Below are positions 17,676 to 25,949 of a DNA stretch of 64,000 nt, piece by piece. Under the pieces are notes generated by a model, which saw only the letters and a program-made list of their open reading frames with translations, searched no databases and was not told the origin of the DNA. The number at the start of each line of letters is the position of its first letter. Positions within the stretch are counted from its first letter, which is position 1. Source of the stretch: Mageeibacillus indolicus UPII9-5 (lineage in GTDB: Bacteria > Bacillota > Clostridia > Saccharofermentanales > Fastidiosipilaceae); contig NC_013895.2 of assembly GCF_000025225.2 (NCBI RefSeq), forward strand, positions 1,240,001-1,304,000. The letters are read 5' to 3'. The position numbers were made by a program, and so were the translations under genes.

Positions 17676-17711
17676 ATGAAAAAAGCAGCGAACCAAACGA
17701 TTCACTGCTTT
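17676..17711 (-). terminator. Terminator of glgP
   Basis: An 11-bp stem with one G-T pair (AAAGCAGTGAA / TTCGCTGCTTT on the minus strand), followed by TTTTTT, lies about 75 bp after the glgP stop. It separates glgP from the bacteriocin promoter. Confidence 0.8.
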
Positions 17712-17784
17712 ATTTACATAATACTATTTTATCTTAGTATAAGTGGATTCTATACACGATATGCTCAATTTCTAAGGCAATTTA

Positions 17785-20166
17785 CTACTCAATCGGTAAG
17801 CTTTGCAAATGCCATATTTCTTTCGCATAATCGTTAATCGTACGGTCAGAACTGAACATGCCTGATGATGTTATATTTATCCAGCATTTTTTGGCCCAAC
17901 CCAAAGCATCGACATAATCTTTGGCGGCACGATCACGCGCTTCGCGATAAGCTGCAAAATCACCTAGTACATAGTAGACATCGCCGGCCTGCCATCCGGA
18001 GCCTTTAACCAAACCGTTAAACAAATCCAAGAATCTGCCGGTTTTTCCGTCACATAATGTTCCATCGGTCAGGCAATCCATGACACGGCGCAAACCGGGG
18101 ACTGTCAAATAAAGTTGATACGGATCATATTTAGGTTTGATCTCAGCTAATTCTTCTTCCTTAGCACCGAAGATATAACCGTTTTCATCACCTACAGCTT
18201 GAATGATTTCCACGTTAGCCCCGTCCAAGGTACCTAAGGTCAAAGCTCCATTCATCATGAACTTCATATTCCCTGTACCAGAAGCTTCCAAACCGGCTGT
18301 AGAAATCTGTTCGGAAATATCTGCCGCCGGGAAAAGTTTTTCAGCCACGGACACGCAATAGTTATGTACAAAAACAACTTTTATTTTGCCGTTCATGTCA
18401 GGATCATTGTTAATCAATCGAGAAATCTCATTCAAGAATTTGATGATCGACTTAGCTCTGTAGTAACCGGGAGCAGCTTTCGCTCCGAATATGAAGACCC
18501 GCGGCTGAATCAAAGCAGAAGGATCTTCTTTGACCCGAAAATACAAATCGAGAATGTACAAACCGTTCAGCAGTTGTCGCTTATATTCGTGTAAACGTTT
18601 AATCTGAACATCAAAGATTGCCGTCGTGTCAACGTCAACACCTTCATAGTTGTGCAAGAAATTCGCCAATTGCTGTTTTTTCGTCTTCTTAATCGCCAAG
18701 AAACGCCGCAATATTTTGGGATCTTCTGCTAAATTGGCCAGTTTAGCCAATTCATCCAGTGACGTAACCCACGCATCACTACCAAGTGATTCAGTAAGCA
18801 ACTCCGACAATTCAGCATTGCACATTCTAAGCCAGCGCCGTGGGGTAACGCCGTTGGTTTTGTTGTTGAAACGCTCCGGCCAAATCTGATACCAATCTTT
18901 CAATGTATCTTTTTTCAAGATTTCGGTGTGCATCGAGGCCACGCCGTTAATCGAAAATGATGCATAGCATGCCAAACGCGCCATATGTACCTGATTATTT
19001 GCCACTATGGCCATTTGATCAATGCGGCTGGAATAGACTGCCAAACCGGCCAGATCCTGGCGCAGCTGCACATCTAATTTTGCAACAATCTCATAGATTC
19101 GCGGCAAAAGGCCCTGCATCAAGTCAACGTCCCATTTTTCCAATGCTTCCTGCATAACCGTGTGGTTGGTGTAGGCGAACGTCTTGGTGACAATCGCCCA
19201 AGCATCATCCCAAGTTTGGTGGTACTCATCAATGAGTAGACGCATGAGTTCCAAGATACCAATAACCGGGTGAGTGTCATTTAACTGTATGCAATTGTAT
19301 TTGGGGAAGGCCGCAAAATCTTCGCCGTGTTCTGCGATATACTTATGCAAAATATCTTGTAACGAGGCCGAAACGAAGAAATACTGCTGTCTAAGGCGCA
19401 AGGTTTTACCATCTCGTGTGGTATCGTTAGGATAAAGTACCCGGCAAATATCTTGTGCCTGGTTGCGAAAATTAAGCGCTTGGGTAAAATGCTGATCATT
19501 AAAGAGTTGGAAATCAAATTCTTCCAGTGCTTTAGCCTGCCAAAGGCGCAAAGTATTGACGTTCTTGGTGCCGTAACCGGTAATCGGCATGTCGTGCGGA
19601 ATTGCCTTCACATCAAAATCACTGAAGTGTACCAACACCGTTTCTGCGGGCCGGCTTACCACAAATGGATAATCGCGCTCCATCCATTCATCAGGTTTTT
19701 CAGTTTGGAAACCGTCCTCAATAAGTTGATAAAACAGACCGTAGCGGTATAAAATTCCGTAGCCTTGCACCGGATAATTTGACGTCGCGCAAGAATCCAT
19801 GAAGCAGGCGGCCAATCGACCCAGACCGCCGTTGCCGAGAGCCGGATCAGTTTCTTCTTCCAAAATATCGTTAATATCAAGACCAAACGATGCCATGGCA
19901 TCACGTGCCTCTTCTAACATATTAAGGTTGGTTAGATTGTTAAGCAACGCACGCCCGACCAAAAATTCGGCCGAAAAATAATGCTGGCGGCGAGACTTCA
20001 AATACAAGTCGTTTGTTCTTTGCCAATTATCAGCAATTCTCTCCATAACAACTTTGGAAAGCGCATACCAATAATCATGCTTGGATGCTTGAACCGGAGT
20101 ATATCCGGTATCAGCTTTGATTTCTTCAGCAACACGTGAACTCATCGCATTTTTTATTTCAGTCAT
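17785..20166 (-). CDS. glgP: Glycogen/starch (maltodextrin) phosphorylase
   Basis: 793 residues from ATG 20166, which follows GGAGG by 9 nt; the upstream in-frame ATG overlaps the ribosome site itself and is rejected. Family landmarks are intact: D-P-A-L-G-N-G-G-L-G-R-L-A-A-C-F near residue 100, F-N-N-K-T-N-G-V-T-P-R-R-W in the middle, and the PLP-lysine motif E-A-S-G-T-G-N-M-K-F-M-M-N-G. It removes glucose-1-phosphate from the ends of alpha-1,4-glucans using phosphate, in the cytoplasm. Length is normal. No other glycogen genes are adjacent. Confidence 0.97.
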   Translation of the reverse strand: MTEIKNAMSSRVAEEIKADTGYTPVQASKHDYWYALSKVVMERIADNWQRTNDLYLKSRRQHYFSAEFLVGRALLNNLTNLNMLEEARDAMASFGLDINDILEEETDPALGNGGLGRLAACFMDSCATSNYPVQGYGILYRYGLFYQLIEDGFQTEKPDEWMERDYPFVVSRPAETVLVHFSDFDVKAIPHDMPITGYGTKNVNTLRLWQAKALEEFDFQLFNDQHFTQALNFRNQAQDICRVLYPNDTTRDGKTLRLRQQYFFVSASLQDILHKYIAEHGEDFAAFPKYNCIQLNDTHPVIGILELMRLLIDEYHQTWDDAWAIVTKTFAYTNHTVMQEALEKWDVDLMQGLLPRIYEIVAKLDVQLRQDLAGLAVYSSRIDQMAIVANNQVHMARLACYASFSINGVASMHTEILKKDTLKDWYQIWPERFNNKTNGVTPRRWLRMCNAELSELLTESLGSDAWVTSLDELAKLANLAEDPKILRRFLAIKKTKKQQLANFLHNYEGVDVDTTAIFDVQIKRLHEYKRQLLNGLYILDLYFRVKEDPSALIQPRVFIFGAKAAPGYYRAKSIIKFLNEISRLINNDPDMNGKIKVVFVHNYCVSVAEKLFPAADISEQISTAGLEASGTGNMKFMMNGALTLGTLDGANVEIIQAVGDENGYIFGAKEEELAEIKPKYDPYQLYLTVPGLRRVMDCLTDGTLCDGKTGRFLDLFNGLVKGSGWQAGDVYYVLGDFAAYREARDRAAKDYVDALGWAKKCWINITSSGMFSSDRTINDYAKEIWHLQSLPIE

Positions 20167-20241
20167 ATTGCATTCCTCCATATATTGACAGAATACTAAT
20201 TCGTCCGCTGTTCGTCAATACACAAGATTTTTAATGCCACT

Positions 20242-21603
20242 TTATTCGTCAAAATAGCCAAATTCAAATTTGGAAAATGGCAATTTTCCAACATTATTTT
20301 CTGCCATAATTTTGTCTATGCGCATTTTAGAAGCTTCTACTAATGATGTCCTGCCGTCCACCAATTTGGGATCAGCCAAAGCGGCGGCGTTAGGGACTGC
20401 TTGTGAGGCGGCTCCGCCAAATTTTACCGGTTTATAGCAATAAAGCGGGCAATATCCTGCTCGGTTCAATTTTACTTCACCTTCTTCATCTCGCTTGAAC
20501 TCAACCATGGCCATCAAACCGTCTTCCGCTCGTCCATTACTGTCGCCCGTATCAAAATATTGCGCCGATACAAAATTGCCGACCGAATAATATACCAGGC
20601 ATTTGCCATCAGAATTATCGGCCGGTAGCGTTTCAATAGGCTGAATAACGTGCGGGCCGCAGGCTAAAATTAAATTGGTGCCGGCCTTAGCCAGAGCTTT
20701 GGCCAATTCACGTTGGTAAAAAGTCGGTTTTGAATCGTATTCTGTCCCCCAATGCATAAAGAAGACAGTAACCTCCGCGCCGGCCTCCCGCATTTCTTTT
20801 TCACGAGCAGCCAGTTTCGCTTTATCGTCATCGAAATGGTCGTCTTCATAGCTGAAACTATCCAAACGGCCGTATAAACTTTCCGGCAAAATCAAAGCAT
20901 TGATTGCGATGCGGCCATTTTGACGCACCGTTTCGTATGTATAGGCCGAGAAGCCGATTTTAATCCCGTTGATTTCTCTTATGCACCAAGTCTTTTTCTT
21001 AGCATCCAATGAAGTACCAACAGGTATAATATTGTTTTTTACTAGCGCGTTAAAAGTATCGGTTACACCTTTCTCTCCAGCGTCTATCGCATGGTTATTA
21101 GCCGTAATGGCCATTCCAACACCGGCCTTATGCATGTCTTCGGCCAATTTAGTCGGGGAATGGAAAAGTGGGTAAGCCGTGAACGGCGGCGGCCCCATCG
21201 TCCCTTCCATATCTACAATATTCAAGTCAAAATTCCTGTATGGATCGACAATATGCTTAAAAATAAATGAAAAATCGCTGTTATTGTCAGTGTCAGCCCG
21301 AGCCGCTGTCAAAACTGAATTGTGCAGCAAAACGTCTCCGACCATGGACAGTCTTACCGTAGCCGAAGGAAGCGACTTACGGCCACCATTCCCCCCATTT
21401 TCGCTCGATTCCTGTGCAGCCGTCGTATCCTCAGTCATTAATTTAGCTGTATTAATTAAACCACCGGATCCGCTGTCGCTTCGCCCATGCAGCCACAAGT
21501 AAAGGACCGCACCGGCCATAACCACTAAAACAAGTGACATCAACGTGATTATGATTGCAAAATTATGATTTTTCTTACGATTACGCACCGTGCTAACGCT
21601 CAT
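20242..21603 (-). CDS. CapA-family metallophosphatase-like surface protein
   Basis: 453 residues from ATG 21603 (GGAGAG site upstream); the longer in-frame extension has no start signal. A short cytoplasmic N-terminus is followed by one membrane anchor (about 17-38), a Gly/Ser linker, and the PGA_cap domain with G-D-V-L-L-H-N, N-N-H-A-I-D-A-G-E-K-G-V, F-F-M-H-W-G-T-E-Y and G-P-H-V-I-Q-P-I-E. Family members are linked to poly-gamma-glutamate capsule synthesis or cell-envelope metabolism. No pgsBC genes are nearby, so a capsule role is not supported by context. Confidence 0.88.
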   Translation of the reverse strand: MSVSTVRNRKKNHNFAIIITLMSLVLVVMAGAVLYLWLHGRSDSGSGGLINTAKLMTEDTTAAQESSENGGNGGRKSLPSATVRLSMVGDVLLHNSVLTAARADTDNNSDFSFIFKHIVDPYRNFDLNIVDMEGTMGPPPFTAYPLFHSPTKLAEDMHKAGVGMAITANNHAIDAGEKGVTDTFNALVKNNIIPVGTSLDAKKKTWCIREINGIKIGFSAYTYETVRQNGRIAINALILPESLYGRLDSFSYEDDHFDDDKAKLAAREKEMREAGAEVTVFFMHWGTEYDSKPTFYQRELAKALAKAGTNLILACGPHVIQPIETLPADNSDGKCLVYYSVGNFVSAQYFDTGDSNGRAEDGLMAMVEFKRDEEGEVKLNRAGYCPLYCYKPVKFGGAASQAVPNAAALADPKLVDGRTSLVEASKMRIDKIMAENNVGKLPFSKFEFGYFDE

Positions 21604-21716
21604 CGAACACTCTCCATTGTCGCCCTTATAATACAATATGCTATAATCACTTGTGATTAATGTAACACTAATTGTTACATCTTTAAACAGATTTAGCAAG
21701 GCAAGAGGTCGATTCT

Positions 21717-23126
21717 ATGAATTTAAATTTTTCTCACAGCAGGCTTTCCGGTTTGCTGATCATAATTTTCGCGCTGTCGGTAAGCAGCTGTGCAGCCGTT
21801 TCGCCCGCTCGAAGTGAACGACCCCTCGAAGATGAGGATATAATCCGCAACATTCACAGCCATGCGGCAACACTTACTGCCGGAAAAACCAAATTTTCCC
21901 TCAAATCGAATACCGAATCTCGTTTTTTCTCCATCAATGAAGAACGTGAGGGAGACTACGCTTATCAATATGACCAAAATCAATCACTAACTTCCGCCCG
22001 TGGTTCATCGCGTAGTAATGACGGCTCGGAAAATTTCATCTGGCTTTCCACTTGTGCTTTTATCCAACGCAACGATTCCGCTTGGGAGCCGACCAACGAT
22101 AACCCCGATCAATCCCTGTCTGTCCTTACCGCTTACAATGTTTTTACTAAACTGGAAAATAAATTTACCCTGATACGCCCAAAAGATCCCCATGAACCGG
22201 TAGAGTATTTTTATGGAAGCACCAACAAATCCATCATGGAATTACTGAGCCAAATCGGCAATATCAATTTGCAGCACCTCCCGCTGAACGGCTTAAAAGC
22301 TGAAGCCCATTTTTATGTTGTTCCTCAATCGGGGCAAATTCAGCAAGTAAATGTGCAAATCATAGACACTAGAAAGAATTCGGTGCCGGCCGAAGTACAA
22401 CTCATCTTTTATGACATCAATCAACCGCTGAATCTGGTTGCACCAAGCAATTCAGTCAATGCTGGCAGAAAAGGAAATGACCGCTCTTTAGACGAAGCGG
22501 AACGCTGGAAACGGCTCAGCACGTTGCAAGCTGAACTGATGAAACATCAAACCTATAAAATTTTAAGTGATGTTAAATATGTTTACAATACGCTTAACGC
22601 TGGCTTACATGGGCACACCGTTAACAGCGGACAGGTGGTCAAGCTGAAATCGGGCTACCTGTTTCGCGGAGATCGTCGGGTTCAGAATGACCGCACGGAT
22701 GTATTACAAGAATTTGTTGAAAGCCCGTCCGGGAACTTTGTCCTTACTTCCGGGAATTGGGTCAGGCAACCAGTCACCGCTAAGGCTAGCTCTCCGGCAT
22801 ACACTCTAATATATGATCTTCTGCAGTTGAATCAGGGATTGTCGGCAAGCGAGAACGAAAATAAAACAATATTTTCTTACAGCGGCAAAAACCGTCTGTT
22901 CTTTATGCTATGTCGTGACCTTTTTCACATGGATCTAAGTGAGCTGAATGGCCAAAATGTACAAATTGATATGTCCGTTACAGCTGATAAAAACTCTCTT
23001 ACCTTGGAGTCGTTCAGCTTACGTCTGCGTACCGTATACAATAATGTGCTTGATTTGACAGGATATATGCAGTTCTTGGAATATGGTAGTCCCCGGATAG
23101 TTGACCTGCCTCCGGAAATTCGCTGA
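21717..23126 (+). CDS. Predicted lipoprotein of unknown function
   Basis: 469 residues starting with a lipoprotein signal: a hydrophobic stretch, then S-V-S-S-C (predicted acylated Cys at about residue 25). The rest is extracytoplasmic. I recognise no catalytic motif; the mixed beta-type pattern in the C-terminal half resembles substrate-independent LppX/LolA-like lipid-binding folds only loosely. It is divergent from the CapA-family gene (113 bp between starts), so the two may share a regulatory region. It starts after an AGAGG site. Confidence 0.7.
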   Translation: MNLNFSHSRLSGLLIIIFALSVSSCAAVSPARSERPLEDEDIIRNIHSHAATLTAGKTKFSLKSNTESRFFSINEEREGDYAYQYDQNQSLTSARGSSRSNDGSENFIWLSTCAFIQRNDSAWEPTNDNPDQSLSVLTAYNVFTKLENKFTLIRPKDPHEPVEYFYGSTNKSIMELLSQIGNINLQHLPLNGLKAEAHFYVVPQSGQIQQVNVQIIDTRKNSVPAEVQLIFYDINQPLNLVAPSNSVNAGRKGNDRSLDEAERWKRLSTLQAELMKHQTYKILSDVKYVYNTLNAGLHGHTVNSGQVVKLKSGYLFRGDRRVQNDRTDVLQEFVESPSGNFVLTSGNWVRQPVTAKASSPAYTLIYDLLQLNQGLSASENENKTIFSYSGKNRLFFMLCRDLFHMDLSELNGQNVQIDMSVTADKNSLTLESFSLRLRTVYNNVLDLTGYMQFLEYGSPRIVDLPPEIR

Positions 23127-23180
23127 AAACGCTAACCGAAACCGAGAATGGATTGACACGATACTATGTCAATACCGGTA

Positions 23181-23209
23181 TTTACTTATTCTCGCTAATC
23201 TGTTAGAAT
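23181..23209 (+). promoter_or_regulatory. Promoter of tRNA-Ser
   Basis: TTTACT (23181-23186), a 17-bp spacer and TAGAAT (23204-23209) place the start a few bases before the tRNA. Confidence 0.6.
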
Positions 23210-23219
23210 AAACACGTTT

Positions 23220-23311
23220 GGAGAGTTGGCCGAGTTGGTCGAAGGCGCATGATTGGAAATCATGTATACCCCTAAATGGTATCGAGGGTTCGAATCCCTT
23301 GCTCTCCGCCA
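23220..23311 (+). tRNA. tRNA-Ser (anticodon GGA)
   Basis: A class II tRNA of 92 nt including the encoded CCA. The acceptor stem GGAGAGT/GCTCTCC, the anticodon stem CATGA/TCATG around loop TTGGAAA, a long variable arm (TATACCCCTAAATGGTATC) and the T arm GGGTTCGAATCCC are all present. The anticodon GGA reads UCC and UCU. It stands at the left border of the toxin/immunity array, a typical integration position, but I see no duplicated 3' end. Confidence 0.97.
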
Positions 23312-23318
23312 AACGTCA

Positions 23319-23347
23319 CAACCACCACATATTGTGGTGGTTGCTTC
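23319..23347 (+). terminator. Terminator of tRNA-Ser
   Basis: A perfect 11-bp stem (CAACCACCACA / TGTGGTGGTTG) with a 3-nt loop, 8 bp after the tRNA. Confidence 0.8.
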
Positions 23348-23454
23348 ATTTTATACAGAAGATATAGGATTTTTACACTAGGTTTTATGTTCTCCGCAAT
23401 TTTTTTGTACCGTTTTTGTACCGTTAAATAGAAATGCTTGATATGCCGCGCAAT

Positions 23455-23756
23455 TCATGTATATCGCCGGGGCCTTCGCCATACGTCGGCCGGTACTTCG
23501 TCCGGGTATCTGAATGTACCAACTAGACTGGCGCACCACTCCGGCACTTGCCCCAAGCTCTCGTAAATTTCAAGCCTTTGATTAAGCCTTCATCTTGCAT
23601 CATCTACAACACATCTAGCAAATACTCCTCATTAACGCCTGCTTTCTTAGTAATTAGGTCAAATTCACTTTGCTTAAATACAGTTGTACGTTTTAAACAA
23701 GCATAATAGTAAACTAAAAGTTTGAACACGATAGCGTCATAATCATTGGTGGGCAT
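23455..23756 (-). pseudogene. YjcQ/MuF junction repeat, copy 1 (nonsense mutation)
   Basis: About 300 bp, near-identical to 25650-25949. Read from ATG 23756, it encodes a YjcQ-like phage protein start (M-P-T-N-D-Y-D-A-I-V-F-K) which stops early at a TAG where copy 2 has GAG, both in V-L-x-M-M-Q-D-E-G. After about 60 codons the sequence changes to a fragment that, in another frame, reads W-C-A-S-L-V-G-T-F-R-Y-P-D-E-V-P, the tail of a MuF-type phage head protein. It ends in a stop near 23455. The YjcQ start overlaps the last codons of the HD-domain gene. Confidence 0.65.
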
Positions 23757-24168
23757 TTTTTAAGATCTCCACACAGTAAGCATATTTTTTATACCTTTCT
23801 TCATCTTTATGAGTAATCTTACCCAATCTCGTCAGATCCATATTATCGTTTAAGTCAGCTAATTTAACTTCTCTGGCAAGTTTATTCATTTTTATCTGCT
23901 GCACGTAATCAAAATAAGGCACCGACTTATCATGCGTGAGTAATTTTAACGCAGCACGCTGTTCATCGTCTAAAAAATAAAAATTAGCTAAAGTTAAAAC
24001 TGGATTATCCTCAATAACATCATGAAGCAGAGCTATCGTTTTAGCACGCCAACCTTTTACATGACAAGACACACGCCACGGATGCCCCCAGTACAAGTGA
24101 CCGCCTTTATCTTTTTGGCCTTTATGAGCCCATAACATTATTAGCAAAGCTCTAATGTAATTGAGCAC
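23743..24168 (-). CDS. HD-domain protein resembling the RelA/SpoT hydrolase domain
   Basis: A 141-residue stand-alone domain. The pattern A-H-K-G-Q (residues 14-18), G-G-H-L-Y-W-G-H-P-W-R-V, L-L-H-D-V-I-E-D (His49-Asp50) and K-L-A-D-L-N-D-N follows the Mn-dependent (p)ppGpp hydrolase layout of SpoT and small alarmone hydrolases. It overlaps the upstream 64-residue gene by 17 bp and its last codons overlap YjcQ copy 1. In the array it occupies the immunity-gene position after a toxin tail, so it may neutralise a nucleotide-modifying toxin; that role is inference. Confidence 0.72.
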   Translation of the reverse strand: MLNYIRALLIMLWAHKGQKDKGGHLYWGHPWRVSCHVKGWRAKTIALLHDVIEDNPVLTLANFYFLDDEQRAALKLLTHDKSVPYFDYVQQIKMNKLAREVKLADLNDNMDLTRLGKITHKDEERYKKYAYCVEILKNAHQ

Positions 24169-24346
24169 TGTATTCCTCCTCGGTTATGTCCTCGGTATAG
24201 ATACTTCCTATCAAAATTTTGCTATAAAAATCATTATATACTTCTTTGCCATTTTTCACACAATAAAACATGCCATCTTTGCAGTGAACATATTTCTTGT
24301 AGTCAGGGCAATAAAAATATTGGTCATGCAAACGGAAATCAGCCAT
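24152..24346 (-). CDS. Small protein of unknown function in the immunity position
   Basis: A 64-residue protein (M-A-D-F-R-L-H-D-Q-Y-F-Y-C-P-D-Y...) rich in Tyr with Cys residues at about 13, 22 and 29. Its ATG immediately follows the TAG of the toxin-tail fragment and its end overlaps the HD gene, so the three were once one toxin-immunity transcript. I recognise no family. Confidence 0.5.
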   Translation of the reverse strand: MADFRLHDQYFYCPDYKKYVHCKDGMFYCVKNGKEVYNDFYSKILIGSIYTEDITEEEYSAQLH

Positions 24347-24548
24347 CTACTTTATCCTTTCTACTTCAGGTGGATTTTTTATGCTACCACTTAGTTTAAT
24401 CATTTCTATTTTTATCTTTTCCCATTCCTTCTTATCTTTAGTTTTATCCAGAATACGCTGCTTTTCGTATAACTGGTGCAAACCGTTATCTTTTACACCT
24501 AATGACTCAGGCGTGTGAAATTGCAGTTCAAAGATATTGCCTTAGCGT
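24347..24548 (-). pseudogene. C-terminal tail of a lost toxin (E-L-Q-F-H-T motif)
   Basis: An open frame of about 65 codons without a start reads I-F-E-L-Q-F-H-T-P-E-S, then H-Q-L-Y-E-K-Q-R and an acidic/basic helix ending E-R-I-K. The E-x-Q-x-x-T strand recalls the conserved E-I-Q-I-R-T strand of RelA/SpoT-type alarmone synthetases, but the match is short. Its 5' end is cut at 24548, where it is fused to the first eight codons of a YjcQ gene. The catalytic part is gone. Confidence 0.45.
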
Positions 24549-24567
24549 CATAATCATTGGCGGACAT
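24543..24567 (-). repeat. YjcQ start stub (copy 3 of the junction repeat)
   Basis: 25 bp reading ATG-TCC-GCC-AAT-GAT-TAT... match the start of YjcQ copies 1 and 2 with few changes, then end abruptly at the toxin tail. This is a recombination junction. Confidence 0.6.
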
Positions 24568-24571
24568 AAAC

Positions 24572-24772
24572 TCATCTACTCCGGGGACTAATAGTAGAAA
24601 TTTCTTCGGCATAAATTTCTGTAAGGCTATTATTCCCTAAGCGCATTATAATGCTATCTTTGGGAGGGTTGTTTTCATCTGAGGACAAAAAGTCAGTAAC
24701 CACTCCCTCGCGTCGCTCGCCACTTTGTAAAACTACAATTACGGTTTCCCCTTCAAACTGTTTAAGTTTCAT
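24572..24772 (-). CDS. Small beta-barrel-like protein, probable immunity or accessory protein
   Basis: A 66-residue protein starting M-K-L-K-Q-F-E-G-E-T-V-I-V-V-L, with G-E-R-R-E-G-V-V-T-D-F-L and a terminal E-I-Y-A-E-E-I-S-T-I. The pattern suits a small Sm/SH3-like barrel often seen next to phage and toxin genes. A GAGGAAAT-type ribosome site precedes the ATG. It sits between the toxin-immunity ORF at 24876 and the YjcQ stub. Confidence 0.5.
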   Translation of the reverse strand: MKLKQFEGETVIVVLQSGERREGVVTDFLSSDENNPPKDSIIMRLGNNSLTEIYAEEISTISPRSR

Positions 24773-24875
24773 TGGGATTTCCTCCTATAATATGTGCCCC
24801 ACTCTTAGAGTAAATAATGACACCATTATTATCTCTTTTACCTTAAATATTTGGTACATTTTTTGCTTTAAGTCC

Positions 24876-25385
24876 CTACTGTTCAAACTCTACAGTTAAG
24901 GTTTGCCCTTCATAACTAGGGATAGCCCAAACCAGATAATCGTCCCAAGCATCGAGCGGTTCCCTTTTTAAGAACTGTTTCTCAAATTCAGAAGCCTTAC
25001 TTGTAGGTACTAACCAGCCGAACAAGTCGTCCAACAAAACTCCATTGGCCTCTATGTCTTTACATTCGCCGAAATCTAAAAAAAACACTTTATTACACCG
25101 TCCAGCAGCTTTTTGGACTTCTTCAAAAAAATCAATGAATTTTGCACACTCTTTTGTCCTTAATCCGCGCATTATTAACACCTTCTTTAGTATTGTTATG
25201 AATTCATTTTTGCTATTAACCAAAACTACGTCTTTACCTTTGATATAGGCAGTTACGGGTTCGTTTTGTCCTCGCCATTGTAGCCCTTTCAAGAGTTCTT
25301 GGTTGCCTTCGACAATTCCGCGAACAATCGTTTCAAATTTCGCCCTATCATCAATGCTCTTTGCATCTAGCCCAAACTCACTCAT
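24876..25385 (-). CDS. Frameshift fusion of a Ntox50-like toxin domain with its immunity protein
   Basis: This 169-codon frame joins two different things. Residues 1-68 (M-S-E-F-G-L-D ... W-R-G-Q ... Y-I-K-G-K-D-V-V-L-V ... F-I-T-I-L-K) match the Ntox50/PBECR-type RNase toxin tip. Its expected end, G-V-N-N-A-R-I-K, is present just after position 68 but one frame over, closing at a TGA (25132-25134). From about ATG 25172 the continuing frame (F-I-D-F-F-E-E-V-Q, K-V-F-F-L-D-F-G-E, L-F-G-W-L-V-P) looks like an immunity protein of 98 residues. A one-base loss in AAGAAGG(G)TG explains the fusion. The immunity part may still be made from ATG 25172; the toxin is disrupted. Confidence 0.6.
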   Translation of the reverse strand: MSEFGLDAKSIDDRAKFETIVRGIVEGNQELLKGLQWRGQNEPVTAYIKGKDVVLVNSKNEFITILKKVLIMRGLRTKECAKFIDFFEEVQKAAGRCNKVFFLDFGECKDIEANGVLLDDLFGWLVPTSKASEFEKQFLKREPLDAWDDYLVWAIPSYEGQTLTVEFEQ

Positions 25386-25765
25386 ATGCTTTCCTGTTTT
25401 TTTCCAAAATTGAGCGGGACTAATAATGATGGGCTTATCACTATTTTTCTCTATTCTAGCATTCTTTTCTACGCTTTTTCTATCTTTGCGCCGTGCCTCG
25501 CGTTCCTTCTCTTCTTCTCTCGGGCCTTTGCTTCGGCCGCGTATTGCCGCTCAATTAACGCCGCTTGCGCGACTCGGTGTTCCGCCGACCCAGCCTCTTT
25601 TTTCTTGTAAACATTCGTTCGCTCTTTGCTGATGATAAAGTCCACCATACATGTGCATCGCCGGGGCCTTCGCCATACGTCGGGCGGTACTTCGTCCGGG
25701 TATCTGAATGTTCCAACTAGATTAGCGCACCACTTGTAGCACTTGTCCCCAAGCTCTCGTAAGCG
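25386..25765 (-). pseudogene. MuF-type phage head protein C-terminal linker leading to the Ntox50-like toxin
   Basis: Upstream of the toxin the frame reads G-D-K-C-Y-K-W-C-A-N-L-V-G-T-F-R, then R-P-R-R-C-T-C-M-V-D-F, as in MuF (phage SPP1 gp7-like) C-terminal segments, then a charged coiled coil R-Q-Y-A-A-E-A-K-A-R-E-K-K. A one-base shift inside the coiled coil moves to the frame E-R-E-A-R-R-K-D-R-K-S-V-E-K-N and then I-I-I-S-P-A-Q-F-W-K-K-T-G-K-H, the usual entry to Ntox50. The first part of the MuF gene is missing; its 5' end is the YjcQ junction near 25765. Confidence 0.55.
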
Positions 25766-25949
25766 TTAAGCCTTTGATTAAGCCTTCATCTTGCATCATC
25801 TCCAGCACATATAACAAATACTCCTCGTTATCTGCTTTCTTAGTAATTAGGTCAAATTCGCTTTGCTTAAATACAGTTGTACGTTTTAAGCAAGCATAAT
25901 AGTAAACTAAACGTTTGAACACGATAACGTCATAATCATTGGTGGGCAT
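25650..25949. repeat. YjcQ/MuF junction repeat, copy 2
   Basis: About 300 bp matching 23455-23756 in the same orientation, with scattered substitutions. It spans the start of a YjcQ-like gene and the beginning of the MuF tail. Homologous copies like this allow cassette gain and loss by recombination. Confidence 0.8.
25722..25949 (-). CDS. YjcQ-family phage protein, 3' truncated
   Basis: 75 residues from M-P-T-N-D-Y-D-V-I-V-F-K. The pattern (L-V-Y-Y-Y-A-C-L-K-R ... F-D-L-I-T-K-K-A ... M-M-Q-D-E-G-L-I-K-G-L) is the winged-helix core of YjcQ, a small prophage protein. The usual C-terminal part (ITPKG-like) is replaced by repeat-derived residues. It overlaps the end of the immunity gene by 14 bp, as copy 1 does with the HD gene. 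Confidence 0.6.
   Translation of the reverse strand: MPTNDYDVIVFKRLVYYYACLKRTTVFKQSEFDLITKKADNEEYLLYVLEMMQDEGLIKGLTLTRAWGQVLQVVR

Noticed and set aside
20167-20181. glgP start at the upstream ATG
   Set aside because: That ATG forms part of the GGAGG ribosome site of the better start at 20166.
23220-23460. tRNA-Ser as an attachment site for the toxin array
   Set aside because: No second copy of the tRNA 3' end and no integrase gene are visible in the window.
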